A stretch of DNA of 64,000 nucleotides from Cauispirillum nitrogeniifigens (GTDB lineage Bacteria > Pseudomonadota > Alphaproteobacteria > Rhodospirillales > Rhodospirillaceae), in contig NZ_JBLOOT010000002.1 of assembly GCF_049800675.1 (NCBI RefSeq), positions 558,001 through 622,000 on the forward strand, read 5' to 3'. The notes under the pieces are model-generated. The model searched no databases. It was given only the letters and a program-made list of their open reading frames with translations, and was not told where the DNA came from. The position numbers and the translations under genes were made by a program. Below are positions 8,391-16,407 of this stretch, piece after piece (the stretch's first letter is position 1; each line of letters starts with the position of its first letter).

Positions 8391-8885
8391 GGCCGGACGA
8401 TAGCAGATGAGCCGCCCCCAGCAACGGAAAACGGCGCCCGCACGGTCGGGGAGACCGGGAAGGCGCCGTTTCCGAGAGAGAGTGCAGTGGGCGGCCGACG
8501 CCCGGAGGGGGCAGGGGGGATGCAAGCGTCGGCCGCCGCGGCTGCGGTCTGTACCCTGGTGAACCAGAGGGGGATTGGACTTCACCAGAGCGGGCCATCC
8601 CGAGGGGGCTGCGATGGGGACCGAAGAACCCGCCAGCGGAACGACCACGGTGCTCATTGAGCCATCCGAATGTGGCAACACTTAGGACACCAGTGGGTCT
8701 TTTCGGGGCGGCTCGGGAGCGCCGAATCCAGTTGAATCAATGGCGAGAGCGCTACCCCGGAAGGGCGCGGGCAGGCCCCCGGAAATAAATCGTATGTGGA
8801 CGCGCCGAATTGATCGGCCGCGGCGCGGCAATCACATGAAGGGGGAGCGTTCCGACTCCGGGGCGCCCAGGCATCGGAGATCGCC
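8391..8885. other. Divergent intergenic region with three strong hairpins
   Basis: 495 bases between ccmA (minus) and a small conserved gene (plus). Inverted repeats: 8425-8438 with 8462-8474 (13 bp, one bulge), 8491-8501 with 8526-8536 (perfect 11 bp GCGGCCGACGC/GCGTCGGCCGC), and 8556-8563 with 8581-8588 (perfect 8 bp). The first lies 35-84 bases upstream of the ccmA ATG, so it may be in its leader. Promoters for both flanking genes must lie here, but no confident -35/-10 pair was picked out. Confidence 0.5.
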
Positions 8886-9161
8886 ATGACGATCCGCACG
8901 ACCCGCGAGACCATCACCTTCAAGCGCCCCTTCATGCTCGCCGGCAGCGAGGAAGTCCTCCCGGCGGGGGCCTACCGCGTCGACATCGACGAGGAGCTTC
9001 TGGAGGGGCTGTCCTTCTCTGCCTATCGCCGCGTCCAGACGATGATCCATCTCCAACCGGACGCCAGCCGTCCGGGGCTCAGCCGCACCCTGACGGTGCA
9101 GCCCGGCGAACTCGAAGCCGCGCTGGAGAGGGATGGCGCCCGCACCGGCGAGCCCGAGTGA
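8886..9161 (+). CDS. Conserved small hypothetical protein
   Basis: A 91-residue soluble protein opening MTIRTTRETITFKRPFMLAG. It resembles short uncharacterised proteins common in alphaproteobacteria that share TFKRPF, VLPAGxYxVDxDEELLEGLSF and an AYRRVxTxIHL core. No catalytic motif, signal peptide or membrane helix is seen. It reads into the next gene's upstream region but the two ATGs are well separated. Function unknown. Confidence 0.8.
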   Translation: MTIRTTRETITFKRPFMLAGSEEVLPAGAYRVDIDEELLEGLSFSAYRRVQTMIHLQPDASRPGLSRTLTVQPGELEAALERDGARTGEPE

Positions 9162-9220
9162 ACCTTGGCGGCGAACCCGCCGTTGGCCTTGAAGGGGCTG
9201 CCGGAGGCATCGTCGCGCGC

Positions 9221-9844
9221 ATGGCCTACACTCCCGAGGAACGCCGGGCGGACGGGGTCGTCCATGTCATCGGCATCGCCTTTGCCGTGGCGGCGGCCGG
9301 CTGGCTGGTGGCGCGCCTGGGCGGCGCCCGTCCGGTGGCGGAGGCGGCGGCGCTGGGCTTCTATGCCGTCGCGCTGATCGGCGTGCTGGCGGTTTCGGCC
9401 GCCTATCACCTGGCCAGCGGGCCGCTCAAGGACCGCCTGCGCCGCGTGGATCACGCGATGATCTTCGTGATGATCGCGGCGACCTACATGCCCTTCGTGC
9501 TGTTGCGCCTGCCTGGCCCGGTGGCCCTGCCGCTGGGGCTGCTGATCGGCGGCGGCTGCCTGCTGGGCGGCGTGCTGAAGCTGACGCTGCCCGGTCGCCT
9601 GGAGCGCCTGTCCATCGGACTCTACCTGATGATGGGGTGGTCGGCGTTGTGGGCCGTGCCGACGATGCTTGAAAGCCTGGCGGCGACGACCTTCACCCTG
9701 ATCGTCGCCGGAGGCGCCCTCTACACCGGCGGCGTCGCCTTCTTCGTCCTGGAGCGCCTGCGCTTCCACAACGCCCTGTGGCACGCCTGCGTCCTGGCCG
9801 GCGCCATCACGCACTTTGCCGCCGTGGCGGTGGAGTTCGCGTGA
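9221..9844 (+). CDS. Hemolysin III / PAQR-family membrane protein
   Basis: A 207-residue polytopic protein with about seven helices. Family landmarks are the early EERRADGVVHVIG, an SAAYHLASG segment with the conserved Ser and His, a DHAMIFVMIAATYMPF segment (conserved Asp-His) and a C-terminal HNALWHACVLAGAITHF with two histidines. These residues form the putative metal site of PAQR proteins. The ATG at 9221 is preferred; a GTG at 9158 would overlap the preceding gene and add 21 non-conserved residues. Its role is membrane-related and otherwise unknown. Confidence 0.88.
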   Translation: MAYTPEERRADGVVHVIGIAFAVAAAGWLVARLGGARPVAEAAALGFYAVALIGVLAVSAAYHLASGPLKDRLRRVDHAMIFVMIAATYMPFVLLRLPGPVALPLGLLIGGGCLLGGVLKLTLPGRLERLSIGLYLMMGWSALWAVPTMLESLAATTFTLIVAGGALYTGGVAFFVLERLRFHNALWHACVLAGAITHFAAVAVEFA

Positions 9845-9879
9845 GGGGAGGTTTTCCGCAGCCTGTCGGGTGTTTCTGG

Positions 9880-10728
9880 TCAAATCCCTGTCTCCCCCAG
9901 CATCGCCATCACCTCCCCCACGCTCATCCCGCTCTCGCGCAGGGCCCGCAGGGTCAGGCTCTGGTCGCGCTTGGCGTAGCGCTTGCCGTCCGGGCCCGTC
10001 AGCAGGCCGTGGTGGTGGTAGTCCGGCGTCGGCAGGCCGAGCAGGGCTTGCAGCAGGCGGTGGATGTGGGTGGCCTCGAACAGGTCGTGGCCGCGCGTGA
10101 CCAGGGTTACGCCTTGCAGGGCGTCGTCCACCGTCACCGCCAGGTGGTAGCTGGTCGGCGTGTCCTTGCGCGCCAGCACCACGTCGCCGAACATTTCCGG
10201 CCGCGCCACCTGGGCCCCGCGCGCGCGGTCGTGCCAGGTCAGCGGGGCGCCGGCCAGCGCCAGCGCGCGGGCGACGTCCAGGCGCAGGGCGTGCGGCTCG
10301 GCGGCTTCGCGCGCCGTTGCCTCCTCGGCCGGCAGGCTCCGGCAGGTGCCGGGGTAGAGCGGCGCGCCATCGGGGCCGTGCGGGGCGCGGTGGATGTCGC
10401 CGACCTCGCGCTGGATGTCCTTGCGGGTGCAGAAGCAGGGGTAGACCAGCCCCATCCCCCGCAGCCGATCAAGCGCCGCCGCGTAGTCGTCCAGGTGCCG
10501 CGACTGAAGGCGCACCGGCTCCTCCCAGCGCAGGCCCAGCCATGCCAGGTCTTCCAGCAGGGCGTCGGTGAAGGCCGGCTGGCAGCGCAGCGGATCGATG
10601 TCCTCGATGCGCAGCAGGAACCGCCCCCCCGGCCCGGCGGCGCGGGCGGCGAACAGGGCGGAATAGGCGTGGCCCAGATGCAGAAGGCCGGTGGGGCTGG
10701 GGGCGAATCGGGTGATTTCCGGCATCAC
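9880..10728 (-). CDS. gluQ: Glutamyl-Q tRNA(Asp) synthetase
   Basis: A 282-residue protein related to glutamyl-tRNA synthetase but lacking its anticodon-binding domain. It has the nucleotide motif FAPSPTGLLHLGHAYS near residue 8, the zinc-type cluster YPCFCTR with a later TCR, and the KMSKS-like loop KRYAKRDQS. It attaches glutamate to the queuosine base of tRNA(Asp). Start is either GTG 10728 or the adjacent ATG 10725. It is convergent with the hemolysin-III gene, 35 bases apart. Confidence 0.93.
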   Translation of the reverse strand: MMPEITRFAPSPTGLLHLGHAYSALFAARAAGPGGRFLLRIEDIDPLRCQPAFTDALLEDLAWLGLRWEEPVRLQSRHLDDYAAALDRLRGMGLVYPCFCTRKDIQREVGDIHRAPHGPDGAPLYPGTCRSLPAEEATAREAAEPHALRLDVARALALAGAPLTWHDRARGAQVARPEMFGDVVLARKDTPTSYHLAVTVDDALQGVTLVTRGHDLFEATHIHRLLQALLGLPTPDYHHHGLLTGPDGKRYAKRDQSLTLRALRESGMSVGEVMAMLGETGI

Positions 10729-10883
10729 GATCTCGAAAGGCGGGGGGCTGCCGCGTCAGGGGTAGGGCTCCCCTATGGGCTTGTAAAGGCATCCCCTGTC
10801 ATCAAATCTTCGCAAGGCTCTTGGCGGAGCCTGAGGTAGAAGATACCATATCTTGAGCGTACCAGCGCGCGAGGTGGCTTACA
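10729..10883. other. Divergent intergenic region (gluQ / HNH gene)
   Basis: 155 bases that must hold both promoters. A short hairpin AGGCTC-TTGGCG-GAGCCT is at 10815-10832, and an AGATACCATATCT imperfect palindrome at about 10840-10853. No confident promoter call. Confidence 0.3.
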
Positions 10884-11447
10884 TTGTTTGCCACGGTGGA
10901 AAAGTGCCCGGCCCTGGTCCTCAACGCCGATTTCCGGCCGTTGAGCTACTTCCCGCTGTCGCTGTGGCCGTGGCAGGACGCGGTCAAGGCGGTGTTCCTG
11001 GACCGCGTCAACGTGGTGTCCGAATACGACCGCGTCATCCATTCCCCCAGCCGCGCCATGCGCCTGCCCAGCGTCATCTCGCTGAAGGAGTACGCGCCCC
11101 AGGCGCGGCGCCCAGCCTTCACGCGGTTCAATGTGTTCCTGCGCGACCGCTTCACCTGCCAGTACTGCGGCGACCGCTTCCCCGCCCATGATCTGACCTT
11201 CGACCATGTCATCCCGCGCTCGCGGGGCGGGCGGACGTCGTGGCTGAACGTGGTGGCGGCCTGCGGGCCGTGCAACCTGCGCAAGGCCAACCGCACCCCG
11301 CGCGAGGCCGCCATGCCGCTCATCCGCAGCCCGCGCGAGCCCGATACCTATTCGCTCCAGGACATGGGCCGGGCGTTCCCGCCCAACTACCTGCACGAAA
11401 GCTGGCGCGACTTCCTGTACTGGGATTCGGAGCTGGACCCCTGGTAG
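10884..11447 (+). CDS. HNH endonuclease family protein
   Basis: A 187-residue protein with an HNH domain at about residues 85-145: CQYC (92-95), the catalytic LTFDHVIPRSRGG with Asp107-His108, and CGPCNLRKANR (CGPC 127-130) completing a zinc site. The N-terminal CPALVLNADFRPLSYFPLS is the conserved opening of a widespread stand-alone bacterial HNH family. Start is uncertain: TTG 10884 or GTG 10896, with no ATG in reach. No restriction or phage genes are nearby; the biological role is unknown. Confidence 0.88.
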   Translation: MFATVEKCPALVLNADFRPLSYFPLSLWPWQDAVKAVFLDRVNVVSEYDRVIHSPSRAMRLPSVISLKEYAPQARRPAFTRFNVFLRDRFTCQYCGDRFPAHDLTFDHVIPRSRGGRTSWLNVVAACGPCNLRKANRTPREAAMPLIRSPREPDTYSLQDMGRAFPPNYLHESWRDFLYWDSELDPW

Positions 11448-12578
11448 TCAGGTCAGCAGGGCGATGAAGTAGCCGGCCACCACGGCGGTGCCGATGACGC
11501 CGGCGACGTTCGGCCCCATGGCATGCATCAGCAGGAAGTTCTGCGGGTCGGCGCGCTGGCCTTCGACCTGGCTGACGCGGGCGGCCATGGGCACGGCGGA
11601 CACGCCGGCCGAGCCGATCAGCGGGTTGATCTTGTCCTTGCTGACCAGGTTCATGCCCTTGGCCATCAGCACGCCCGAGGCGGTGGCGATGCCGAAGGCG
11701 ACGACGCCCAGGCCCAGGATCATCAGCGTCTCGACCTGAAGGAACCGCTCGCCGGTCATGGTGATGCCGACCGAGGCCCCCAGGAAGATGGTCACGGCGT
11801 TGATGATCTCGTTCTGGGCGGCCTTGGACAGCCGCTCGGTGACGCCGCATTCGCGCAGGAAGTTGCCCAGCATCAGCATGCCGATCAGGGCCGAGGCGGC
11901 GGGCACCAGCAGGATCACCGTGACCGTGACGATCAGGGCGAAGACCAGCTTTTCGGTGCGCGACACCTTGCGCAAGGACCGCATGCGGATGCGGCGCTCG
12001 CTCTCGGTCGTCAGGGCGCGCATGATCGGCGGCTGCAACAGCGGCACCAGGGCCATGTAGGAGTACGCGGCCACGGCGATGGGGGCCAGCAACTCGGGCG
12101 CCAACTTGTTGGACAGGAAGATCGACGTCGGGCCGTCGGCCCCGCCGATGATGCCGATGGACGCCGCCTGTTCGGGGGAGAAGCCCAGGGCCACGGCGCC
12201 CAGGTAGGTGGCGAACACGCCGAACTGCGCCGCCGCCCCCAGCAGCAGGGTGCGCGGGTTGGCGATCAGCGGCCCGAAGTCGGTCAGCGCCCCGACGCCC
12301 AGGAAGATCAGCGGCGGGAAGATCTCCAGGTGCACGCCCATGGAGATGTAGTGGAACAGCCCGCCGACGCCATGCTCGCCGGCCGGTGCGTTGACCAGCC
12401 CCTCGGTCGGCAGGTTGGCCAGCAGGGCGCCGAAGGCAATCGGCACCAGCAGCAGCGGCTCGAAGTTCTTGAACACCGCGAAGTACAGCAGCACCAGGAC
12501 GACGGCCCACATCACCACCATCTGCCAGGTCAGGTGAGGCAGCGCGGTCAGCGCGATCAGGTCGTTGACGGCTTCCAT
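11448..12578 (-). CDS. Na+-translocating decarboxylase beta subunit (OadB/MmdB/GcdB family)
   Basis: A 376-residue polytopic protein with the family signature SIGIIGGADGPTSIFLSN (about residues 140-157) and a second conserved polar helix GASVGITMTGERFL. This subunit releases CO2 from carboxybiotin and couples it to Na+ export across the inner membrane. It is the last of a four-gene minus-strand set with the carboxyltransferase, OadG-like and biotin-carrier genes, so it probably works in an acyl-CoA decarboxylase such as methylmalonyl-CoA decarboxylase. Confidence 0.93.
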   Translation of the reverse strand: MEAVNDLIALTALPHLTWQMVVMWAVVLVLLYFAVFKNFEPLLLVPIAFGALLANLPTEGLVNAPAGEHGVGGLFHYISMGVHLEIFPPLIFLGVGALTDFGPLIANPRTLLLGAAAQFGVFATYLGAVALGFSPEQAASIGIIGGADGPTSIFLSNKLAPELLAPIAVAAYSYMALVPLLQPPIMRALTTESERRIRMRSLRKVSRTEKLVFALIVTVTVILLVPAASALIGMLMLGNFLRECGVTERLSKAAQNEIINAVTIFLGASVGITMTGERFLQVETLMILGLGVVAFGIATASGVLMAKGMNLVSKDKINPLIGSAGVSAVPMAARVSQVEGQRADPQNFLLMHAMGPNVAGVIGTAVVAGYFIALLT

Positions 12579-12625
12579 GCGGGGCGTCTCTCGCTGGGAA
12601 TTTCAGGACGGGCGGGGGCGGGTGG

Positions 12626-13021
12626 TCAGGCGATGGTCAGCAGAACCTGGCCCTCGGCCACGGTGGCACCGGCGGCCACCGACACGGCGCTGACGGTGCC
12701 GGCCACCGGCGCGGGGATGGCGGTGTTCATCTTCATCGCCTCCAGCATCAGCACGGTCTGCCCGGCCTGCACCTGCTGGCCGACGGCGACGTCGACGCGG
12801 GTGACGGTGCCGGCCAGCGGGCTGACGACCGAGCCGGCGCCGGCCGGGGCGGCAGGGGCCGGGGAGGTGGGTGCCGGGGCGGCAACGGCCGCCGCTGCCG
12901 GGCGCGGCACCGCCGCCACGCGGGCGGCCGGGGCGGGCGCGGCGGCGGGCGCCGCGTCGTCGAGGTCCTCCACGGTCACGTCATAGGGCGTGCCATCGAC
13001 GGTAATGCGGAACTTCCTCAT
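12626..13021 (-). CDS. Biotin carboxyl carrier subunit (MmdC/gamma-type)
   Basis: A 131-residue protein. The N-terminal MRKFRITVDGTPYDVTVEDLD is typical of decarboxylase biotin carriers; an Ala/Pro-rich linker (about 24-60) follows, then a biotinyl domain with VLMLEAMKMNT whose Lys97 is the biotin attachment site. It shuttles CO2 from the carboxyltransferase to the beta-subunit pump. It overlaps the OadG-like gene by ATGA at 13018-13021. Confidence 0.93.
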   Translation of the reverse strand: MRKFRITVDGTPYDVTVEDLDDAAPAAAPAPAARVAAVPRPAAAAVAAPAPTSPAPAAPAGAGSVVSPLAGTVTRVDVAVGQQVQAGQTVLMLEAMKMNTAIPAPVAGTVSAVSVAAGATVAEGQVLLTIA

Positions 13022-13392
13022 CTATCCCCCTTGGAGCTGGATTGGGTCGGGCCGGGCCGCGCCCAGTCGCGGCGCACGCGGCGGCTGGCGAACTGTTCGG
13101 AGCGGCCCTGATGGGCCCAGGCGGCGACACGGTGCGGCGGCGCGCTGACGCTGACGACGCGCCCGCGTCCGCCGGTGAGAACGGCGACGGCGGCGGAGAT
13201 GGCCGCCACATGTTGCGGCGGCACCCCCTCGAACACTGGCGCGGCGGCGGCGGGCGCGGCGGCCGGGGCCGCTACGCTCCGCGCCTCGACGGCGGCGAAG
13301 GCGCGGCCGACGGCGGCGGTGGTCAGCCACAGCGCCGCCAGCACCAGCATGACCACGCCGAAGCCGCTGAGAATGAAGGTAAGGTGTTCCAT
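13018..13392 (-). CDS. OadG-like small membrane subunit (MmdD/delta-type)
   Basis: A 124-residue protein with one N-terminal helix (FILSGFGVVMLVLAALWLTTA), an Ala/Pro linker and a C-terminal segment (PPQHVAAISAAVAVLTGGRGRVVSV...W) typical of OadG/MmdD subunits that hold the decarboxylase complex together. The tail (RVRRDWARPGPTQSSSKGDR) is rich in basic and polar residues. It sits between the carboxyltransferase (18-base gap) and the biotin carrier (overlap). Confidence 0.82.
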   Translation of the reverse strand: MEHLTFILSGFGVVMLVLAALWLTTAAVGRAFAAVEARSVAAPAAAPAAAAPVFEGVPPQHVAAISAAVAVLTGGRGRVVSVSAPPHRVAAWAHQGRSEQFASRRVRRDWARPGPTQSSSKGDR

Positions 13393-13410
13393 GCGGGATC
13401 CCTCGCCGGT

Positions 13411-14979
13411 CTACAGCGGAATGTTGCCGTGCTTCTTCGGCGGCCGGGTTTCGCGTTTCGACAGCAGGGACCGCAGGCCGAGCGACACCGCCGCCTTGGT
13501 GCGGCGCGGCTCGATGACGTCGTGGACGAACAGGCGGCCCGCCGACAGGTAGGGCGAGGCGAACTGCTCGCGGTACTCGGCGGCCAGTTCGGCGGCCTTG
13601 GCGGCCCGCTCCGCGCCGCCTTTCTCGCCCGCTTCCTCCAGCTCGCGCCGGTACAGGATGTTGACCGCCCCTTCCGCGCCCATGACGGCGATCTCGGCGG
13701 TCGGCCAGGCCAGCACCAGATCGGCGCCCATGTCGCGGGAACACATGGCGAGGAACGCCCCGCCATAGGCCTTGCGCAGGATGACGGTGATCTTGGGCAC
13801 CGTGGAGGCCCCGTAGGCGAACAGCATCTTGGCGCCGTGGCGGATGATGCCGTGCTGTTCCTGGAACACGCCGGGCAGGAAGCCGGGCACGTCGACCAGC
13901 GTCACCAGCGGAATGTTGAACACGTTGCAGAAGCGGATGAACCGCGCCCCCTTGTCGGAGGCGTCGATGTCCAGCGTCCCGGCCTTGACCATCGGCTGGT
14001 TGGCGACGATGCCGACCACCATGCCGTCGATGCGGGCGAAGCCGACCACCAGATTCTGGGCGAAGTCGCGGTGCACCTCCAGGAAGGTGCCGGCGTCGGC
14101 CAGGCGGTCGATGACCACGCGGACGTCGAACGGCTCGCGCGAGGTTGCCGGCAGCAGGTCTTCCAGGCCCATGTCGTCGGCCAGGGTCACCTCGTCGGTC
14201 AGGTCGTGCGGCGGGTCCATCATGTTGTTGGACGGCAGGTAGGACAGCAGCCGGTGCAGCAGCTCCACGGCGTGGGCGTCGTCCTCGGCGACGAAGTGCA
14301 CCGTGCCGGCGACGGAGGCGTGCGCCTCGGCGCTGCCGATTTCGGCCATGGTGGTCTGCTGGCCGGTCACCGCGCGGATGACCTCCGGCCCGCAGATGAA
14401 CATGGTGGCGCCGTGCCGGGTCATGATGATGAAGTCCATCAGGGCCGGCGAATAGGCCGCCCCGCCGGCGCAGGACCCGCAGATGACGGCGATCTGCGGC
14501 ACCACGCCCGACGCCAGGACGTTGCGGTTGAACACCTGGCCGTAGCCCGACAGGCTTTCCACGCCTTCCTGGATGCGCGCCCCGCCGGAATCGTTGAATC
14601 CGACGATGGGCATGCCGCCGCGCAGGGCGTGGTCCATGACGTCGCAGATCTTGCCGGCATGCATGCTGCCCAGGCTGCCCCCGGCAACCAGGAAGTCCTG
14701 GCTGAAGGCGGCCACCGGGCGGCCGTCGACGAAGCCGATGCCGGTGATGACGCCGTCGGTCGGCAGGGACTTCTTTTCCATGCCGAAGTGGCGGGTGGCG
14801 TGCTGGGCGTGCAGGCCGAATTCCTGGAAGGTGTTGGCGGTGAACAGCGCCTCCAGGCGCTCGCGCGCGGTCATCAGGCCCTTGTCGTGGCGGGCGGCGA
14901 TCTTGTCCGCCCCGCCGGAGGCCTCGGCCACGGCACGCCGCCGGGCCAGTTCGTCGAGCAGAGCCTTGTCGATCGCCAT
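13411..14979 (-). CDS. Acyl-CoA carboxyltransferase subunit (methylmalonyl-CoA decarboxylase alpha / PccB-like)
   Basis: A 522-residue protein of the carboxyltransferase family. It has two crotonase-like halves, with IVGFNDSGGARIQEGVESL and CGSCAGGAAYSPALMDF in the first and VDVPGFLPGVFQEQHGIIRHGAKML and RKAYGGAFLAMCSRDMGAD in the second. It transfers carboxyl from an acyl-CoA to biotin. Co-transcription with OadG-like, biotin-carrier and OadB-type genes points to a Na+-pumping decarboxylase rather than a propionyl-CoA carboxylase; the exact substrate (methylmalonyl-, malonyl- or glutaconyl-CoA) cannot be told. Start ATG 14979; an ATG at 15009 is in frame. Confidence 0.9.
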   Translation of the reverse strand: MAIDKALLDELARRRAVAEASGGADKIAARHDKGLMTARERLEALFTANTFQEFGLHAQHATRHFGMEKKSLPTDGVITGIGFVDGRPVAAFSQDFLVAGGSLGSMHAGKICDVMDHALRGGMPIVGFNDSGGARIQEGVESLSGYGQVFNRNVLASGVVPQIAVICGSCAGGAAYSPALMDFIIMTRHGATMFICGPEVIRAVTGQQTTMAEIGSAEAHASVAGTVHFVAEDDAHAVELLHRLLSYLPSNNMMDPPHDLTDEVTLADDMGLEDLLPATSREPFDVRVVIDRLADAGTFLEVHRDFAQNLVVGFARIDGMVVGIVANQPMVKAGTLDIDASDKGARFIRFCNVFNIPLVTLVDVPGFLPGVFQEQHGIIRHGAKMLFAYGASTVPKITVILRKAYGGAFLAMCSRDMGADLVLAWPTAEIAVMGAEGAVNILYRRELEEAGEKGGAERAAKAAELAAEYREQFASPYLSAGRLFVHDVIEPRRTKAAVSLGLRSLLSKRETRPPKKHGNIPL

Positions 14980-15067
14980 GGGGACCTTTTCCCGCTGAAA
15001 GTGCACCATCTACCCCGCCGAGGGTAGCACGCACCCTAGCGCGCACAAGACCTTACAGCGGAAGAAA

Positions 15068-16282
15068 CTATTTTGACATCCGCCCCAGGCCGTAAAAGCC
15101 CAGGGCCAGCAGCCCGGCCAGGGTCATGACGACGGCCATCGGCACCGGCGATCCGTCGTAGGTCAGGCCGACGACCTGGGCCACCGCCGCCCCCGTCGCC
15201 ATTTGCAGGAAGCCCGTCAGCCCGGCCGCCGCGCCGACCAGGCGGTCGTCCACCGCCATGGCGCCGGCCTGGGCGTTGTTCAGCGACAGGCCGTTGCCGA
15301 AGGCCACCAGCATGGTCGGCGCGAACAGCGCCAGCGGCACCCACACATGCGCCAACGCCAGTCCCAGGGCGACGGCTGCGCCGCTCAGGGCACAGATGCC
15401 GCCGAGCAGCACCATGCGGTCGATGCCCAGGCGCGGCGACAACCGGGCCGACACCATGTTGCCGGCCATGAAGCTCAGGGAGATGCTGATGAAGGCGATG
15501 CCATAGGCGCTGGGGCTCATGCCCAGGGCGCCGACGGCGACCAGCGGCGCGCCCGACAGGAAGGCGAAGTAGGCGGCAATGGCCGCCGCCCCGAAAAAAG
15601 CCAGGCCCCGGAAGCGCGGCACCCGCAGCAGCCGCCCGAAGCCGCCGATCATGCCGCTCAGGGCGGTGGCGGCGCCGCGCCCGTGGTGGGTTTCGGGCAG
15701 GCGCAGGGCCAGCAGCCCGGCCACCGCGCCGACGGCCACCAGAACCACGAAGTTCATCCGCCAGCCATAGGCCTCGGTCAGCAGGCCGCCAACCGCCGGG
15801 GCCAGCATCGGCGGCACGATCTGCCCCACCGTCAGCAGCGACATGGCCGACGCCACGCGCGACGGATCGGCCACGTCGCGCACCATGGCGCGGGTCAGCA
15901 CCATGCCCGCCGCGCCGCCCAGGGCGTTGAGGACACGGCCGGCGATCAGCACCTCGATGGTCGGGGCGATGGCGCAGACGACGTTGCCGGCGATGAACAG
16001 CACCACGCCGGCGATCAGCGGCGCCCGCCGCCCGAAGCGGTCGGATGCCGGCCCCCACAGCAGCATGGCGATGCCGAAGGTCAGCAGCGCCACGCTGATG
16101 GTCATCTGCGCCAGGAACGCCGACACCCCCAGGTCCTGCCGCAGGTCGGCCAGGGCCGGCAGGAACATCTGCATGCTCACCGGCCCCGATGCCGTGATCA
16201 GCACCAGCGGCGCCAGCATGCGCCAGCCGACGGCGCGCGGCGGGGGAGCTGGTGGCGGGGCGGCGGCGGAAGGGCTGTCCAT
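15068..16282 (-). CDS. Bcr/CflA-type MFS drug exporter
   Basis: A 404-residue, 12-helix transporter. It has MFS motif A in WGPASDRFGRRAPLIAG, the DHA1/Bcr motif RAMVRDV after RVLNALGGAAGMVL, and PxxGGLLTEAYGWRMNF. Such proteins export drugs or metabolites by proton antiport. An Ala/Pro-rich cytoplasmic N-terminus (about 20 residues) precedes helix 1. It is divergent from asnB with 125 bases between; its substrate is unknown. Confidence 0.9.
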   Translation of the reverse strand: MDSPSAAAPPPAPPPRAVGWRMLAPLVLITASGPVSMQMFLPALADLRQDLGVSAFLAQMTISVALLTFGIAMLLWGPASDRFGRRAPLIAGVVLFIAGNVVCAIAPTIEVLIAGRVLNALGGAAGMVLTRAMVRDVADPSRVASAMSLLTVGQIVPPMLAPAVGGLLTEAYGWRMNFVVLVAVGAVAGLLALRLPETHHGRGAATALSGMIGGFGRLLRVPRFRGLAFFGAAAIAAYFAFLSGAPLVAVGALGMSPSAYGIAFISISLSFMAGNMVSARLSPRLGIDRMVLLGGICALSGAAVALGLALAHVWVPLALFAPTMLVAFGNGLSLNNAQAGAMAVDDRLVGAAAGLTGFLQMATGAAVAQVVGLTYDGSPVPMAVVMTLAGLLALGFYGLGRMSK

Positions 16283-16407
16283 GGCGTCCTGCTGAACGGG
16301 GTTCCGTCAGGAGTAGCGCAGCCCCCGCCGCGCGTCCATGATGGCAATGGGCGTGCATGCCTGCTATTCCTCGGGCGTCCCCGAGTTCATCGCGCGAGCG
16401 TGCCCCC

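Noticed and set aside
8654..8880. Minus-strand small frame ending THWCPKCCHIRMAQ, zinc-ribbon-like
   Set aside because: Only the last dozen residues look protein-like, there is no clear start or ribosome-binding site, and the frame overlaps the promoter region of the 8886 gene.
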